Assembly (NCBI GenBank): GCA_963733935.1
Contig: CAVTEQ010000006.1
Coordinates: 124,001 to 188,000, forward strand
DNA: 64,000 nucleotides
Origin: JAHFUA01 sp963733935
GTDB lineage: Bacteria > Acidobacteriota > Terriglobia > Terriglobales > Acidobacteriaceae
Reading direction: 5' to 3'
In this document: positions 18,303 to 26,341 of the stretch, in pieces
Layout of the letters: each line of letters begins with the position of its first letter
Position numbering within the stretch: position 1 is the stretch's first letter
Position numbers and translations under genes: made by a program
Notes under the pieces: generated by a model
What the model was told of the DNA's origin: nothing
The model's database searches: none
The model's input: only the letters and a program-made list of their open reading frames with translations

Positions 18303-19089
18303 CCACAGAGGCACGGAGACACGGAGGAGATTTGACCATCGGGTGATCTAACTTCAAAGACTGATGACCCGATGAGCCGATCTCCCGATGACCCGATGGC
18401 TTCATCATCTCCCTGACGGTGACGAACCCGTAGCCCTGGTCTTTTAATCGCCGGATGAGCCGATCGGTCGCTTCGACCGTTCGCGCGCGATCGGCGCCCA
18501 TGCGAACGTGGGCGCCATCATGCATAAGGATGACATCCCCGCCGCGGATCCGCCTAGCCACGCGCTGCTCGATGCCATCGGCCGTGCGAATCTTCCAGTC
18601 GTTCGAGCTGACGGTCCACATCACCGGTTCGAGTCCAAGCTTCCGGCCGACGCCGAGCACGTGCGGCAAACGCGCCCCGAATGGCGGACGCCATAAGTTC
18701 GAGCGCTCGCCGACGGTGTCCGTCAGGATTTTCCGGCACTGCTCGAGTTCGCTGCGTACACGCGCGGCTGAACAGAAAATCAGGTTGGGATGGTTGAAGG
18801 TGTGATTGCCGATCACGTGTCCAGCGCGCGCCACCTCGCGCGCGATCTCCGGCTTCTCGGCGACGAACCGCCCGATCATGAAGAATGTGGCTTTGACCTC
18901 ATGCCTGGCCAGCACTTCCAGCAGTCTCAGCGTGTGCGGATCGTTGGGACCGTCGTCGTAGGTGAGCGCAAGCTGCCGCGACCCGCGCCCCTCGCCAACA
19001 TACGTTCGCCCGTAGAGCTGCGAGCGCGGCGAGTAGGCAGAATAGCCCGCGTAGCCGAGAGCCGCGGCGCCGATGAGCGGTCCGAGCAT
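18292..19089 (-). CDS. polysaccharide deacetylase (NodB homology domain)
   Basis: This carbohydrate esterase family 4 protein removes acetyl groups from N-acetylated polysaccharide or peptidoglycan. Catalytic motifs are in order: TYDDGPND (D45, D46), HTFNHP (H96, H100 metal ligands), RPPFGAR and DVILMHDG. The N-terminal hydrophobic stretch (residues 1-20) is a membrane anchor or signal. The last 36 residues (from about KPSGHRE) lie past the fold and are encoded by an intergenic-type repeat at 18303-18402, so the natural end may once have been near residue 230. It stands alone, flanked on both sides by copies of that repeat. Confidence 0.85.
   Translation of the reverse strand: MLGPLIGAAALGYAGYSAYSPRSQLYGRTYVGEGRGSRQLALTYDDGPNDPHTLRLLEVLARHEVKATFFMIGRFVAEKPEIAREVARAGHVIGNHTFNHPNLIFCSAARVRSELEQCRKILTDTVGERSNLWRPPFGARLPHVLGVGRKLGLEPVMWTVSSNDWKIRTADGIEQRVARRIRGGDVILMHDGAHVRMGADRARTVEATDRLIRRLKDQGYGFVTVREMMKPSGHREIGSSGHQSLKLDHPMVKSPPCLRASVAIF
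18303..18402. repeat. composite repeat copy 1 (CACGGAG word block then CCCGATGA stutter)
   Basis: CCACAGAGGCACGGAGACAC plus GGAGG (18303-18327) is followed by a stutter block repeating CCCGATGA/GCCGATCT (18338-18402). The same two parts in the same order recur at 19105-19187, on the other side of the deacetylase gene. This copy reads as the coding sequence of the deacetylase C-terminal tail. Confidence 0.7.
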
Positions 19090-19104
19090 CGCTCGGCTAT
19101 TTCA

Positions 19105-19187
19105 CCACAGAGACACGGAGACACGGAGGCAATTCGGTTTTCAAATCTCCCGATGACCCGATCTCCCGATCACCCGATTTCCCGTGT
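19105..19187. repeat. composite repeat copy 2 (CACGGAG word block then CCCGATGA stutter)
   Basis: CCACAGAGACACGGAGACAC plus GGAGG (19105-19129) is followed by TCTCCCGATGACCCGATC, then TCCCGATCACCCGATTTCCC (19146-19187). It differs from copy 1 by few bases in the first part. It lies in the divergent gap between the deacetylase and the deoxynucleoside kinase and may include the promoter region of the kinase (TATGCT at 19190-19195). Confidence 0.7.
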
Positions 19188-19207
19188 TATGCTCGCCCTA
19201 CTGGGTC

Positions 19208-19870
19208 ATGGCCAACTTTTTCGAGCTGCCCCGCTACATCGCCATCGAAGGCCCCATTCGGGTGGGCAAGACGACGCTGGCCAACATCATCGCCGACCGC
19301 CTGCACGCGCAGCGCGTGATCGAACCCGAGGACAACGCTTTCCTGCGCGCCTTCTACGACGGCGAGCGCGGCGCCGCTTTCCAGACCCAGTTCTCCTTCC
19401 TGGTCGAGCGCTACGAGCAGTTGCGGGCGCTCGAAGCCGGGCCGAACTCCAACAAGACCATCATCGCCGACTACATCTTCGAGAAGGACAAGATCTTCGC
19501 CTGCGTCAACCTCACCGACTCCGAGCTGGCGGTCTACAACCGTTATTTCGACATCTTTCGCGAGCAGGTGCCCACGCCCGACCTGGTCATTTATTTGCAG
19601 GCTACGCCCGAGGTGCTCAAGAAGCGTCTGCGCAAGAAGAAAGCCGCGAGCGAAGCGTCGATTCACGAGGATTACATCGGCGAGGTGGTGAAGGCCTACG
19701 AGCACTTCTTCTTTCACTACTCGGCGTCCGACCTGTTGGTGATCAACACCTCGGACATCGACTTCGTCGAGCGCCATGAGGATTTGCAGCAGCTCCTGCG
19801 GCGACTGACCGAGCCTATCAAGGGCACGCAGTATTTCCTGCCGCTGGGAGCAGAGTCGGCGAGCGCGTGA
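19208..19870 (+). CDS. deoxynucleoside kinase (dNK/dGK-dCK family)
   Basis: I start at the ATG at 19208, giving MANFFELPRYIAIEGPIRVGKTTLA with the P-loop at residues 13-22; the codon at 19184 would add eight residues encoded by promoter-like sequence. The family's ADYIFEKDKIFA (acceptor-site Asp) and the lid KKRLRKKK are present. The enzyme phosphorylates deoxyribonucleosides in the salvage pathway; base preference cannot be read. Length 220 is typical of bacterial members. It runs parallel to panB, but a 100-base inverted element separates them. Confidence 0.88.
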   Translation: MANFFELPRYIAIEGPIRVGKTTLANIIADRLHAQRVIEPEDNAFLRAFYDGERGAAFQTQFSFLVERYEQLRALEAGPNSNKTIIADYIFEKDKIFACVNLTDSELAVYNRYFDIFREQVPTPDLVIYLQATPEVLKKRLRKKKAASEASIHEDYIGEVVKAYEHFFFHYSASDLLVINTSDIDFVERHEDLQQLLRRLTEPIKGTQYFLPLGAESASA

Positions 19871-19876
19871 GAACAA

Positions 19877-19976
19877 TTTAGTAATTGTGTAATCTGGTAA
19901 TTGGGTAATTGAAAACCCTGCGGTGGCGTAGTCCCCGTCAATTACCCAATTACTAAATTACCCAATTACCCAATCC
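19877..19976. repeat. stutter/inverted element (TAATTGGGTAATTG ... CAATTACCCAATTA)
   Basis: The left part repeats TAATTG/GTAATC words and the right part repeats the complement (CAATTACCCAATTACTAAA, then TTACCCAATTACCCAATCC), giving a long imperfect hairpin with a loop centred near 19925. It is markedly AT-rich compared with the genes around it. It could end the kinase transcript. Confidence 0.65.
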
Positions 19977-20076
19977 TCCCCCCTCCTTTTTCCTTGCTTC
20001 CGGCCCCGCCCCAAGGCATCCTATAAGCCGTAACAGGCTGTATCCGCCGATGGGCGGAGCGGCACTGGAGGTTCCC

Positions 20077-20968
20077 GTGAGCGTCACCTCGATCAACTCT
20101 TCTCCCAGAGTCACCACCACCACACTTTTTGAAAAGAAGCAGCGGCGCGAGCCGATCACCTCTCTCACCGCCTACGACTATCCCAGCGCGCGCCTGGTGG
20201 ACGAAGCCGGCATTGACGTGATCCTGGTCGGCGACTCGCTGGCCATGGTCATGCTCGGCTACGACAGCACCATGCCCGTCACCATGGACGAGATGCTGCA
20301 CCACGTCCGCGCCGCGCGCCGGGGCGTAAAGAACGGCATGCTGGTTGCCGACATGCCGTACGGCTCGTTCCAGGTCAGCAACGAAGAAGGCCTGCGCAAC
20401 GCCGCGCGCTTTGTGAAAGAAGGCGGCGTCGAGGCGGTGAAGCTGGAGGGCGGTGAGAAGCGCGTGGAGTTCATCCATCGCCTGCGCGACGCCGAGATTC
20501 CCGTCTTCGGCCACATCGGCCTGACGCCGCAATCGGTGCACACCATGGGCGGATACAAGGTGCAGGGCAAAACGCTCGGCGCCATTGAGCAGCTCATGCG
20601 CGACGCGGTGGCGCATCGACCGCGCCGGCGTTTGCGGTATGTATCTGGAAGGTATCCCGCGCGAGGTTGCGGCCATGATCACCGCCGAGGTCAAGGCGCC
20701 GACCATCGGCATCGGCGCCGGCCCCGACTGCGACGGCCAGGTGCTGGTGCTGCACGACATCCTGAATCTGACCTTCGCTCCGCCGGCCAAGTTCGTGCGC
20801 CGCTACGGCGATGCCGCCGCTTTGATCTCGAACGCGGTGAAGGCGTTCAAGCATGACGTCGAGACCGGCGCATATCCGGCGGATGAAGAGTCTTACCACC
20901 TCCCGAAGGAAGCGCGCGCCACGATTGAAACGATTGTGGAGCGCAAGCGCGCGGTGGGAGGACGATAG
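20077..20968 (+). CDS. panB: 3-methyl-2-oxobutanoate hydroxymethyltransferase (frameshifted)
   Basis: PanB makes ketopantoate from 2-ketoisovalerate and methylene-tetrahydrofolate, the first step of pantothenate/CoA synthesis. I prefer the GTG at 20077, preceded by CTGGAGG; an ATG at 20050 is possible. TSLTAYDYPSARLVDEAG, GDSLAMVMLGYDSTMPVTMD (metal-ligand Asp) and FGHIGLTPQSVHTMGGYKVQG are in frame one. At 20611-20615 one extra base breaks the frame: removing it gives RDAVAIDRAGVCGMYLEGIP, and the second frame continues with GIGAGPDCDGQVLVLHD. The corrected length is 296 residues. An indel error is the simplest reading. Confidence 0.9.
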
Positions 20969-20973
20969 GAGCC

Positions 20974-21002
20974 CATGTGGGGCGGGCGCCCCCGCCCGCC
21001 AT
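20974..21002. repeat. 29-bp exact repeat with GC-only hairpin (copy 1)
   Basis: CATGTGGGGCGGGCGCCC continues into CCGCCCGCCAT. The identical 29 bases occur at 31175-31203. The core GGCGGGC / GCCCGCC is self-complementary. This copy is in the convergent gap of panB and the NTF2-like gene, so it could work as a two-way terminator; the other copy lies between divergent genes, where that role would not fit. Confidence 0.75.
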
Positions 21003-21004
21003 GT

Positions 21005-21532
21005 TCACTTCCCTGATGCGGGCCCCTCGTTCCACATCGCCCGCGCCACGCGCCAGTTCCCGTCTTCTTCCCGCTTGAGAATGCGCACGGCGTGGACGAC
21101 GCCCTCGTGCTCACTGCCCGTCGGCGGCCGCATACGAAAGCTGACCGTGCCCCACTGGTAGGCGTACTCGCCGATCACCATCACCTCGTTCCATTGTTCG
21201 TCATACGCGAGCACATCGTAATTCGCATATTGCTCTTTCTTCTCCTCGAGGAAGCGACGTAGTGCGGCCTTGCCCACCACAGGCTCATGGCGCGGTGGAA
21301 GCAGCACCGCGTCGTCGGTCCAGAGATCGAGCAGCGCGTTGACGTCAAGAGCGATGCTGGCGGCGATGTCCCGCTTTTGCAGCGCCTCGATGCCTTCCCG
21401 GTCCTGCTCCTTCGCTGTTGCAGACGGTTTGGCAGGCTTGGGCGCCGGACGCTTTTGCGAACCGAGCGGCGGCGTGCCGGCAAGAAGGAAAATCACAATT
21501 GCAGCGAGATAAAACCAACGAAGGTTCGGCAT
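21005..21532 (-). CDS. exported SnoaL/DUF4440-like (NTF2 fold) protein
   Basis: The ATG at 21532 begins a signal peptide (MPNLRWFYLAAIVIFLLAG); a longer frame upstream is rejected because it reads through a repeat element. After a Lys/Pro-rich linker, residues about 60-170 form the cystatin-like NTF2 fold: IALDVNALLDLWTDDAVLLPP, VGKAALRRFLEEKK, YAYQWGTVSFRMRP and the closing strand NWRVARAMWNEG. Members are enzymes or ligand carriers of varied function; no active-site assignment is possible here. It is convergent with panB. Confidence 0.78.
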   Translation of the reverse strand: MPNLRWFYLAAIVIFLLAGTPPLGSQKRPAPKPAKPSATAKEQDREGIEALQKRDIAASIALDVNALLDLWTDDAVLLPPRHEPVVGKAALRRFLEEKKEQYANYDVLAYDEQWNEVMVIGEYAYQWGTVSFRMRPPTGSEHEGVVHAVRILKREEDGNWRVARAMWNEGPASGK

Positions 21533-21565
21533 GGCGTTGAGCTCCGCTCGAGGAACAGTCAAAAA

Positions 21566-21605
21566 TCCCCACCCTTGGCAAAACCCGCCAAGGGTAGGGC
21601 ACCCA
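21566..21605. repeat. CCCACCCTTGG inverted repeat (copy 1)
   Basis: CCACCCTTGGC and GCCAAGGGTAGG form a hairpin with a short loop, flanked by TCCC and GCACCC. Related copies lie at 22701-22737 (inside hemE) and 25231-25276. This one is in the divergent gap between the NTF2-like gene and hemE, upstream of the hemE promoter candidate. Confidence 0.65.
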
Positions 21606-21645
21606 ATTGTATCTGTTGCGAGCCTCGCCCCAACCCGCGCTGAAG

Positions 21646-21654
21646 TGCTACATT
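21646..21654 (+). promoter_or_regulatory. putative extended -10 (TGCTACATT) for hemE
   Basis: TGC precedes TACATT at 21649-21654, eight bases before the hemE ATG at 21663. It follows the same TGC-TA pattern as the candidates before hemL, the 44659 gene and gyrA. No convincing -35 was found, and the short leader leaves little room for a ribosome site. Confidence 0.3.
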
Positions 21655-21662
21655 CGTAGAGA

Positions 21663-22766
21663 ATGTCTGCTCCTGAATCCCGCTTTGTGAGGGCGTGCCG
21701 CGGCCTGCCCGTGGACCGCACGCCTATGTGGTTCATGCGCCAGGCGGGGCGTTACATGGCCGAATATCGCGCTGTCCGGCAGCACCACTCGCTGGTTGAG
21801 ATCTGCAAGAAGCCGGCGCTGGCGGCTGAGGTCACCATCACCGCCGCCGAGCGCCTGGGCGTGGACGCCGCCATCATCTTCGCCGACCTGCTGCTGCCGC
21901 TCGAGGTCATGGGCTTGCCCTTCCACTTCGCCGAAGGCGAGGGTCCGGTGATCGAGGAACCGCTGCGCGACGCCAGGGATGTCGCTGCCCTGCGCACCGA
22001 CCAAGCCGGCCAGTTGGGATACGTATCCGAGGCGATCCGCCAGGTGGTGAAGCATTTCGGCGAGACGCTGCCGGTGATCGGCTTCTGCGGCGCGCCGTTT
22101 ACTCTGGCCAGCTACATGATCGAGGGCGGCAGTTCCCGCACCTACACCAACACTAAGCGGCTGATGTACCGGCAACCTCTGGTGTGGGACGAGCTGATGT
22201 CGAAGCTGCTGTCGGTGCTGGCCGAATACAGCATCGAGCAGGCGCGCGCCGGCGCTGACGCCATCCAGGTCTTCGATAGCTGGGTCGGCTGCCTGAGCGT
22301 GGAGGACTACCGCAGCTACGTGCTGCCGCACGTCACCAAACTGGTCCAGCGGTTGCAGTCGACGGGCGTTCCCGTCATTTACTTCGGCACCGAGACTGCC
22401 ACGCTGCTACCGCACATGAAAGAGACCGGCGCGGAGGTGATCGGCGTGGACTGGCGTGTCCCGCTCGATCAGGCGTGGGAGAGCCTTGGCTTTGCCGGCG
22501 CCGTGCAGGGGAACCTCGATCCCGCGCTGCTCTTCGCCGACCAGAAGCTGCTGCGCGAGCGCGCCTATGACGTGCTTGACCGTGCCGGCGGACGTCCGGG
22601 ACACATCTTCAACCTCGGGCACGGCATCCTGCCCGGCACGCCGGTGGAAAACGTGCTCGCGCTGGTGGACTTCGTGAAAGAGTATGCGGGCCAGCATGCG
22701 GGTGCCCCACCCTTGGCCGGTTTTGCCAAGGGTGGGTCTGTTCGATCCTCGGGTGGGATGTCATGA
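21663..22766 (+). CDS. hemE: uroporphyrinogen decarboxylase
   Basis: HemE removes the four acetate carboxyl groups of uroporphyrinogen III to give coproporphyrinogen III in the cytosol. The signature RTPMWFMRQAGRYMAEYR (substrate-binding Arg residues) is near residues 19-36, GFCGAPFTLASYMIEGG and the catalytic-Asp region FADLLLPLEVMG follow, and HIFNLGHGILPGTPVENV is at the C-terminus. The natural family end is near FVKEYAG; the last 25 or so residues (HAGAPPLAGFAKGG...) are encoded by a CCCACCCTTGG repeat. Its stop overlaps the hemH ATG by four bases. Confidence 0.96.
   Translation: MSAPESRFVRACRGLPVDRTPMWFMRQAGRYMAEYRAVRQHHSLVEICKKPALAAEVTITAAERLGVDAAIIFADLLLPLEVMGLPFHFAEGEGPVIEEPLRDARDVAALRTDQAGQLGYVSEAIRQVVKHFGETLPVIGFCGAPFTLASYMIEGGSSRTYTNTKRLMYRQPLVWDELMSKLLSVLAEYSIEQARAGADAIQVFDSWVGCLSVEDYRSYVLPHVTKLVQRLQSTGVPVIYFGTETATLLPHMKETGAEVIGVDWRVPLDQAWESLGFAGAVQGNLDPALLFADQKLLRERAYDVLDRAGGRPGHIFNLGHGILPGTPVENVLALVDFVKEYAGQHAGAPPLAGFAKGGSVRSSGGMS
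22701..22737. repeat. CCCACCCTTGG inverted repeat inside the hemE 3' end (copy 2)
   Basis: GGTGCCCCACCCTTGGCC, a TTTT loop and GCCAAGGGTGGG form a hairpin within the hemE coding sequence and supply its non-conserved C-terminal residues. It lies about 25 bases before the hemH start codon. Confidence 0.7.
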
Positions 22767-23722
22767 GCGCACAAGCAAAATCTGCCGTTCTGCTACTGGC
22801 CCACGGCAGCCCCGACCGCGTGGAAGAGATTCCCGAATTTCTGCGCTACGTGACCGGCGGACGCCCCACGCCGGAGGCGGTAGTGAAAGAAATCCAGCAT
22901 CGCTACGGGCTGATCGGCGCATCGCCGCTCACGCGCATCACGCTGAAGCAGGGTGAGCTGCTGGCGCGCGAGCTGAGGCTGCCGGTGTATGTCGGCATGC
23001 GCAACTGGCAGCCGCTCATCGGCGATGTGGCGAAGCAGATGCAGAACGACGGCATCACCCGTGCCGTCGCTATCTGTCTGGCCCCCCAGAATTCGCGAAC
23101 CAGCGTCGGGCTTTACCGCAGCGCTCTGCTCGGTGATTCCGGCGCCCCGCCTTTCGAAGTCGATTTCGTTGACAACTGGCACGACCATCCGCTGCTGATC
23201 AAAGCCTTCGCCGAAAAGCTCGCAGCGGGATGGCAGCGCGTATGCGATGAGGCCGGAGCGCGCGTGCCCATCATTTTCACCGCGCACAGCGTGCCCGAGC
23301 GCACTATCGCGGAAGGCGATCCTTATGAAGCTCAGGCCAAGGAGACAGCTTCTTTGGTCGCGATGGAAATGCCGTCATTGACGGTTGAGGACTGGCAGTT
23401 CGCCTTCCAGAGCCAAGGGATGTCCGGCGGGGCGTGGCTCGGACCGACGGTGGAGAACACCATCCGCGGACTGAAGTCCAAAGGCCATCGCGCCGTCTTT
23501 CTGCAGCCCATCGGCTTTCTGTGCGATCACGTGGAGGTGCTGTATGACATCGACATCGCCTTTCGCGATTTCGCCCAGAAGGAAGGCATGCGGCTGTGGC
23601 GGGCGGAATCCTTGAATGAATCGCCCACGCTGGTTGCCGCGCTGGCCGACGTGGCGCGGTCGCGGCTGCAGCCGGCGGATGAAAAGAAACAGCAGATCGT
23701 GCAAATAGCGAGTCGCCAGTAG
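22763..23722 (+). CDS. hemH: ferrochelatase
   Basis: HemH inserts ferrous iron into protoporphyrin IX (or coproporphyrin III in the alternative pathway). The 319-residue length is normal. The iron/proton-handling His is in FTAHSVPERTI and the conserved Glu in QPIGFLCDHVEVLYDIDI; YVGMRNWQPLIGD and LAPQNSRTSVGLY are family turns. The ATG overlaps the end of hemE by four bases, so the two are translationally coupled. The last codons (IASRQ) run into a GTCGCCAGT stutter. Which porphyrin is used cannot be told without knowing whether a HemQ is encoded elsewhere. Confidence 0.94.
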   Translation: MSAQAKSAVLLLAHGSPDRVEEIPEFLRYVTGGRPTPEAVVKEIQHRYGLIGASPLTRITLKQGELLARELRLPVYVGMRNWQPLIGDVAKQMQNDGITRAVAICLAPQNSRTSVGLYRSALLGDSGAPPFEVDFVDNWHDHPLLIKAFAEKLAAGWQRVCDEAGARVPIIFTAHSVPERTIAEGDPYEAQAKETASLVAMEMPSLTVEDWQFAFQSQGMSGGAWLGPTVENTIRGLKSKGHRAVFLQPIGFLCDHVEVLYDIDIAFRDFAQKEGMRLWRAESLNESPTLVAALADVARSRLQPADEKKQQIVQIASRQ

Positions 23723-23780
23723 TCGGTCGCCAGTCGCCAGTAAGTCACCGACAAGGTATCCCGACTGGCTACCGGCGACT
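23709..23780. repeat. stutter element (GTCGCCAGTA words)
   Basis: AGTCGCCAGTAGTCGGTCGC, CAGTCGCCAGTAAGTCACC and, after a gap, GACTGGCTACCGGCGAC: the word GTCGCCAGT is repeated about four times and then appears in its complementary sense. It overlaps the hemH stop and ends four bases before the hemG start. Confidence 0.65.
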
Positions 23781-23784
23781 TCTC

Positions 23785-25188
23785 ATGCAGAAAATTGCCA
23801 TCATCGGCGGAGGCATCAGCGGGCTGAGCGCCGCGTTCCGCCTGGAGCGCGCGCGCCGCGACGGCGCGGACATTCGCTACACGCTGTTCGAGTCAAGCGA
23901 TCGCCTGGGCGGCGTGATGCGCACCGAGCGCGTCGAGAGCTGCTTGATCGAGGCTGGACCCGACTCTTTTCTCTCTGAAAAGCAATCGGCCGCCGAACTC
24001 TGCCGCGAGCTTGGCATCGCGGACCAACTGGTCGGTTCGAACGACGCGCATCGCCGCACTTACATCCTCGTCAAAGGCCGCCTGGTCGAGATGCCCGACG
24101 GCTTGCAGTTCATGGTCCCAACCAAGCTTTGGCCGACCATCATGACCCCGCTGTTCTCCTGGGGAACCAAGCTGCGGATGGCGCGCGAATTCTTCGCCAA
24201 GCCGCACACGTCGAATGGAGACGAATCGGCGGCGGAGTTTGTAGAGCGGCACTTTGGGCCGGAGGTGGTTGATCGCCTTGCCGATCCGCTGCTGGCAGGC
24301 GTCTACGGCGGTTCGGCTGAGCGGTTGAGCGTGCGCGCCGTGCTGCCGCGCTTCCTCGACATGGAAGCCAAATACGGCAGCCTGAGCCGCGCCATGCTGG
24401 CCGCGATGAAGAAGCGTCCACCGGCTGCCAACGGCCCGCGGCCGATCTTCACCTCGATGAAAGACGGAATGCAACAACTGGTGGACGCGGTGGTCGCGCA
24501 GCTCGATCCCGCCGCGCTCCGCGCCGGCATGCGAATCCAGGCTCTCGGCCGCGAAGAGGGCCATTGGATGGTTCTGCGGCAGGACCGGACCGCAGAGCGA
24601 TTCGACCGCGTCATCGTGGCCACGCCCGGCTACATTGCCGCCGGCCTGCTGCGCAGCGTGGAGCCGCGTCTCGCCAGCGTGCTGGCGGAGACAAACTACA
24701 GTTCGTCCGTAACTGTTGCCCTGGGTTATGCCACCGCCGGCTTCGACGGCCGCGGCGCGAAGCGCGAGGACGGCTTCGGTTTCCTCGTCCCGCGCAGCGA
24801 AGGCAAGCGTCTGCTCGCCTGCACCTTCGTGCACAACAAGTTTCCCCACCGCGCGCCCGAAGACCGGCTGCTGCTGCGCGTCTTCCTGGGCGGGTCGCAC
24901 GATCCGGCAGTGCTGCAGATTCCTGATGAGGAGACTCTGCGGATCGTCTGCGTGGAACTACGCCAGATCCTCGGCCTTACGGCGGAACCGCGCTTCAGCC
25001 GCATCTATCGCTGGGAGCGCTCGATGGCGCAGTACGAAGTCGGACATCTGGAGCGCGTCGCCGAGATCGAGCGCCTGCGCGCCGCGCTGCCCGGGCTGGC
25101 GCTGGCCGGCAACGCCTATCGCGGGATTGGCGTACCGGATTGCATCAAGTCAGGCCTGGACGCCGGGTCGGAGGTCCTGCGCTCGTAA
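23785..25188 (+). CDS. hemG: protoporphyrinogen oxidase (HemY/HemG FAD type)
   Basis: The 467-residue FAD enzyme oxidises protoporphyrinogen IX (or coproporphyrinogen III) to the porphyrin. The dinucleotide-binding start is KIAIIGGGISGLSAAFRLE, FESSDRLGGVMRTE is the FAD-ribose Glu region, GPDSFLSEKQSAAELCRELG follows, and the C-terminal FAD site is ALAGNAYRGIGVPDCIKSG. hemE, hemH and hemG lie in order on one strand, so this is a terminal heme-synthesis operon, with a stutter element between hemH and this gene. Confidence 0.93.
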   Translation: MQKIAIIGGGISGLSAAFRLERARRDGADIRYTLFESSDRLGGVMRTERVESCLIEAGPDSFLSEKQSAAELCRELGIADQLVGSNDAHRRTYILVKGRLVEMPDGLQFMVPTKLWPTIMTPLFSWGTKLRMAREFFAKPHTSNGDESAAEFVERHFGPEVVDRLADPLLAGVYGGSAERLSVRAVLPRFLDMEAKYGSLSRAMLAAMKKRPPAANGPRPIFTSMKDGMQQLVDAVVAQLDPAALRAGMRIQALGREEGHWMVLRQDRTAERFDRVIVATPGYIAAGLLRSVEPRLASVLAETNYSSSVTVALGYATAGFDGRGAKREDGFGFLVPRSEGKRLLACTFVHNKFPHRAPEDRLLLRVFLGGSHDPAVLQIPDEETLRIVCVELRQILGLTAEPRFSRIYRWERSMAQYEVGHLERVAEIERLRAALPGLALAGNAYRGIGVPDCIKSGLDAGSEVLRS

Positions 25189-25230
25189 GCGATCAACAAT
25201 CAACTAAATGGTGTGGGTGGGGGCTAGAAA

Positions 25231-25276
25231 TCCCCACCCTTGCGGCCAAAGTCGGCCCGCAAGGATGGGGCACCCG
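25231..25276. repeat. CCCACCCTTG inverted repeat (copy 3)
   Basis: TCCCCACCCTTGCGGCC and GGCCCGCAAGGATGGGGC form a hairpin, ending in the same GCACCC flank as copy 1 at 21566-21605. It lies after the hemG stop and may terminate the operon. Confidence 0.65.
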
Positions 25277-25296
25277 CACGATTGTTCTAAGCCTTC

Positions 25297-25335
25297 TGGA
25301 AATCTCCGATTACCTCCGATACCCCGATTACCTTT
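25297..25335. repeat. stutter element (CCGATTACC words)
   Basis: TCTCCGATTACCTCCGATACC and CCGATTACCTTT repeat the word CCGATTACC about three times with small changes, between hemG and the exported protein at 25391. It is a further locus-specific word. Confidence 0.5.
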
Positions 25336-25390
25336 GTGTCGGCAACAAAGCCGCGCGTCCCGTGTTAACACAATCATGTGGGAACGCGTT

Positions 25391-26188
25391 ATGAGTAACA
25401 ACCGGCGGCTGCTCCTGCTGATGGCGGGCACGTTCGCCTTTGCCGTGCTGGCGCTGATCCTGGCCAATTCGCAGGAGCAATCCAGCATGCCCGGCATGGA
25501 CCACTCCAAGATGACCATGCCGGAGGGCTCCGACAAAGCCGATGCGCAGCAGATGAACCACACCATGGATTCCATGTCCGCCAGGCACATGGACATGGGC
25601 CCGCACATGAAGATGACCGAGCTGCGCGCGGAGAAGCCCGGAGACCAGGAGCGCGCCGAGAAGATCGTGGCCGACCTGCGGTCGTCGATTGCCAAGTATC
25701 AGGACTACCACGCCGCACTCGACGACGGTTACAAGATCTTCATGCCCAACGTGAAGATGCCGATGAAGCACTTCACCAACTGGCACTACGCCGTCGAGGC
25801 GCAGTTCCACTTCAATCCCGATCACCCCACCTCGCTGCTCTACGAGCAGCACGGCGACACCTACAAGCTGATTGGCGCCATGTACACCGCGCCCAAGCGC
25901 TACGGCGAAGACGACCTGGACAAGCGCGTGCCCCTCAGCGTGGCGCAGTGGCACGAACACGTGAACCTGTGCCGGCCTCCCAAGGGCCAGGAGCGCGAGA
26001 TGCTCTCACTGCACGCGCGCTTCGGCCTGGCCGGCTCGATTGCCACCAAGCAAGAGTGTGAAGCGGTGGGCGGGACGTTTTATCCGATCATCTACAACTG
26101 GATGGTCCACGTTTATCCCTTCGAGAAGAATCCCCAGGATGTGTGGTCGATGGAGCGGCAGATGCCCGGCCACCGACACGCGGACTGA
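25391..26188 (+). CDS. exported Met/His-rich protein of unknown function
   Basis: The ATG at 25391 (MSNNRRLLLLMAGTFAFAVLALI) begins a signal sequence; ATG 25376 would add five residues. The mature N-terminus is rich in methionine, histidine and aspartate (SMPGMDHSKMTMPEGSDKAD, MNHTMDSMSARHMDMGPHMK), the kind of run found in periplasmic copper-handling proteins. The rest, residues about 90-265, contains conserved-looking blocks (NVKMPMKHFTNWHY, FHFNPDHPTSLLYEQHG, SVAQWHEHVNLCRPP). No known catalytic motif. I infer a periplasmic metal-linked role only from composition. The 61044-61463 protein has a similar style. Confidence 0.7.
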   Translation: MSNNRRLLLLMAGTFAFAVLALILANSQEQSSMPGMDHSKMTMPEGSDKADAQQMNHTMDSMSARHMDMGPHMKMTELRAEKPGDQERAEKIVADLRSSIAKYQDYHAALDDGYKIFMPNVKMPMKHFTNWHYAVEAQFHFNPDHPTSLLYEQHGDTYKLIGAMYTAPKRYGEDDLDKRVPLSVAQWHEHVNLCRPPKGQEREMLSLHARFGLAGSIATKQECEAVGGTFYPIIYNWMVHVYPFEKNPQDVWSMERQMPGHRHAD

Positions 26189-26211
26189 TTCGGCCAAGCA
26201 CGGAAAGAATC

Positions 26212-26288
26212 AGCCACGGATTTTCCACGGATAAACACAGATCAGGACTCGTTTGAGATCCGTGCCCATCCGTGTGAATCCGTGGCGT
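26212..26288. repeat. inverted-repeat intergenic element, CACGGAT family (copy 2)
   Basis: AGCCACGGATTTTCCACGG at the left pairs with GAATCCGTGGCG at the right, with ATCCGTG/CACAGAT words inside. It shares the outline of the element at 68-138 and the AGCCACGGATT edge. It occupies most of the gap before ridA. Confidence 0.7.
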
Positions 26289-26341
26289 TTCTTTTTCCCC
26301 GCTTCCGCGATAAGCTGCGGCCTGTACACGGAGGGTGACTC

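Noticed and set aside
19146..19187. Possible CRISPR or short tandem array
   Set aside because: Words are only about eight bases, spacers are absent and no cas gene is near.
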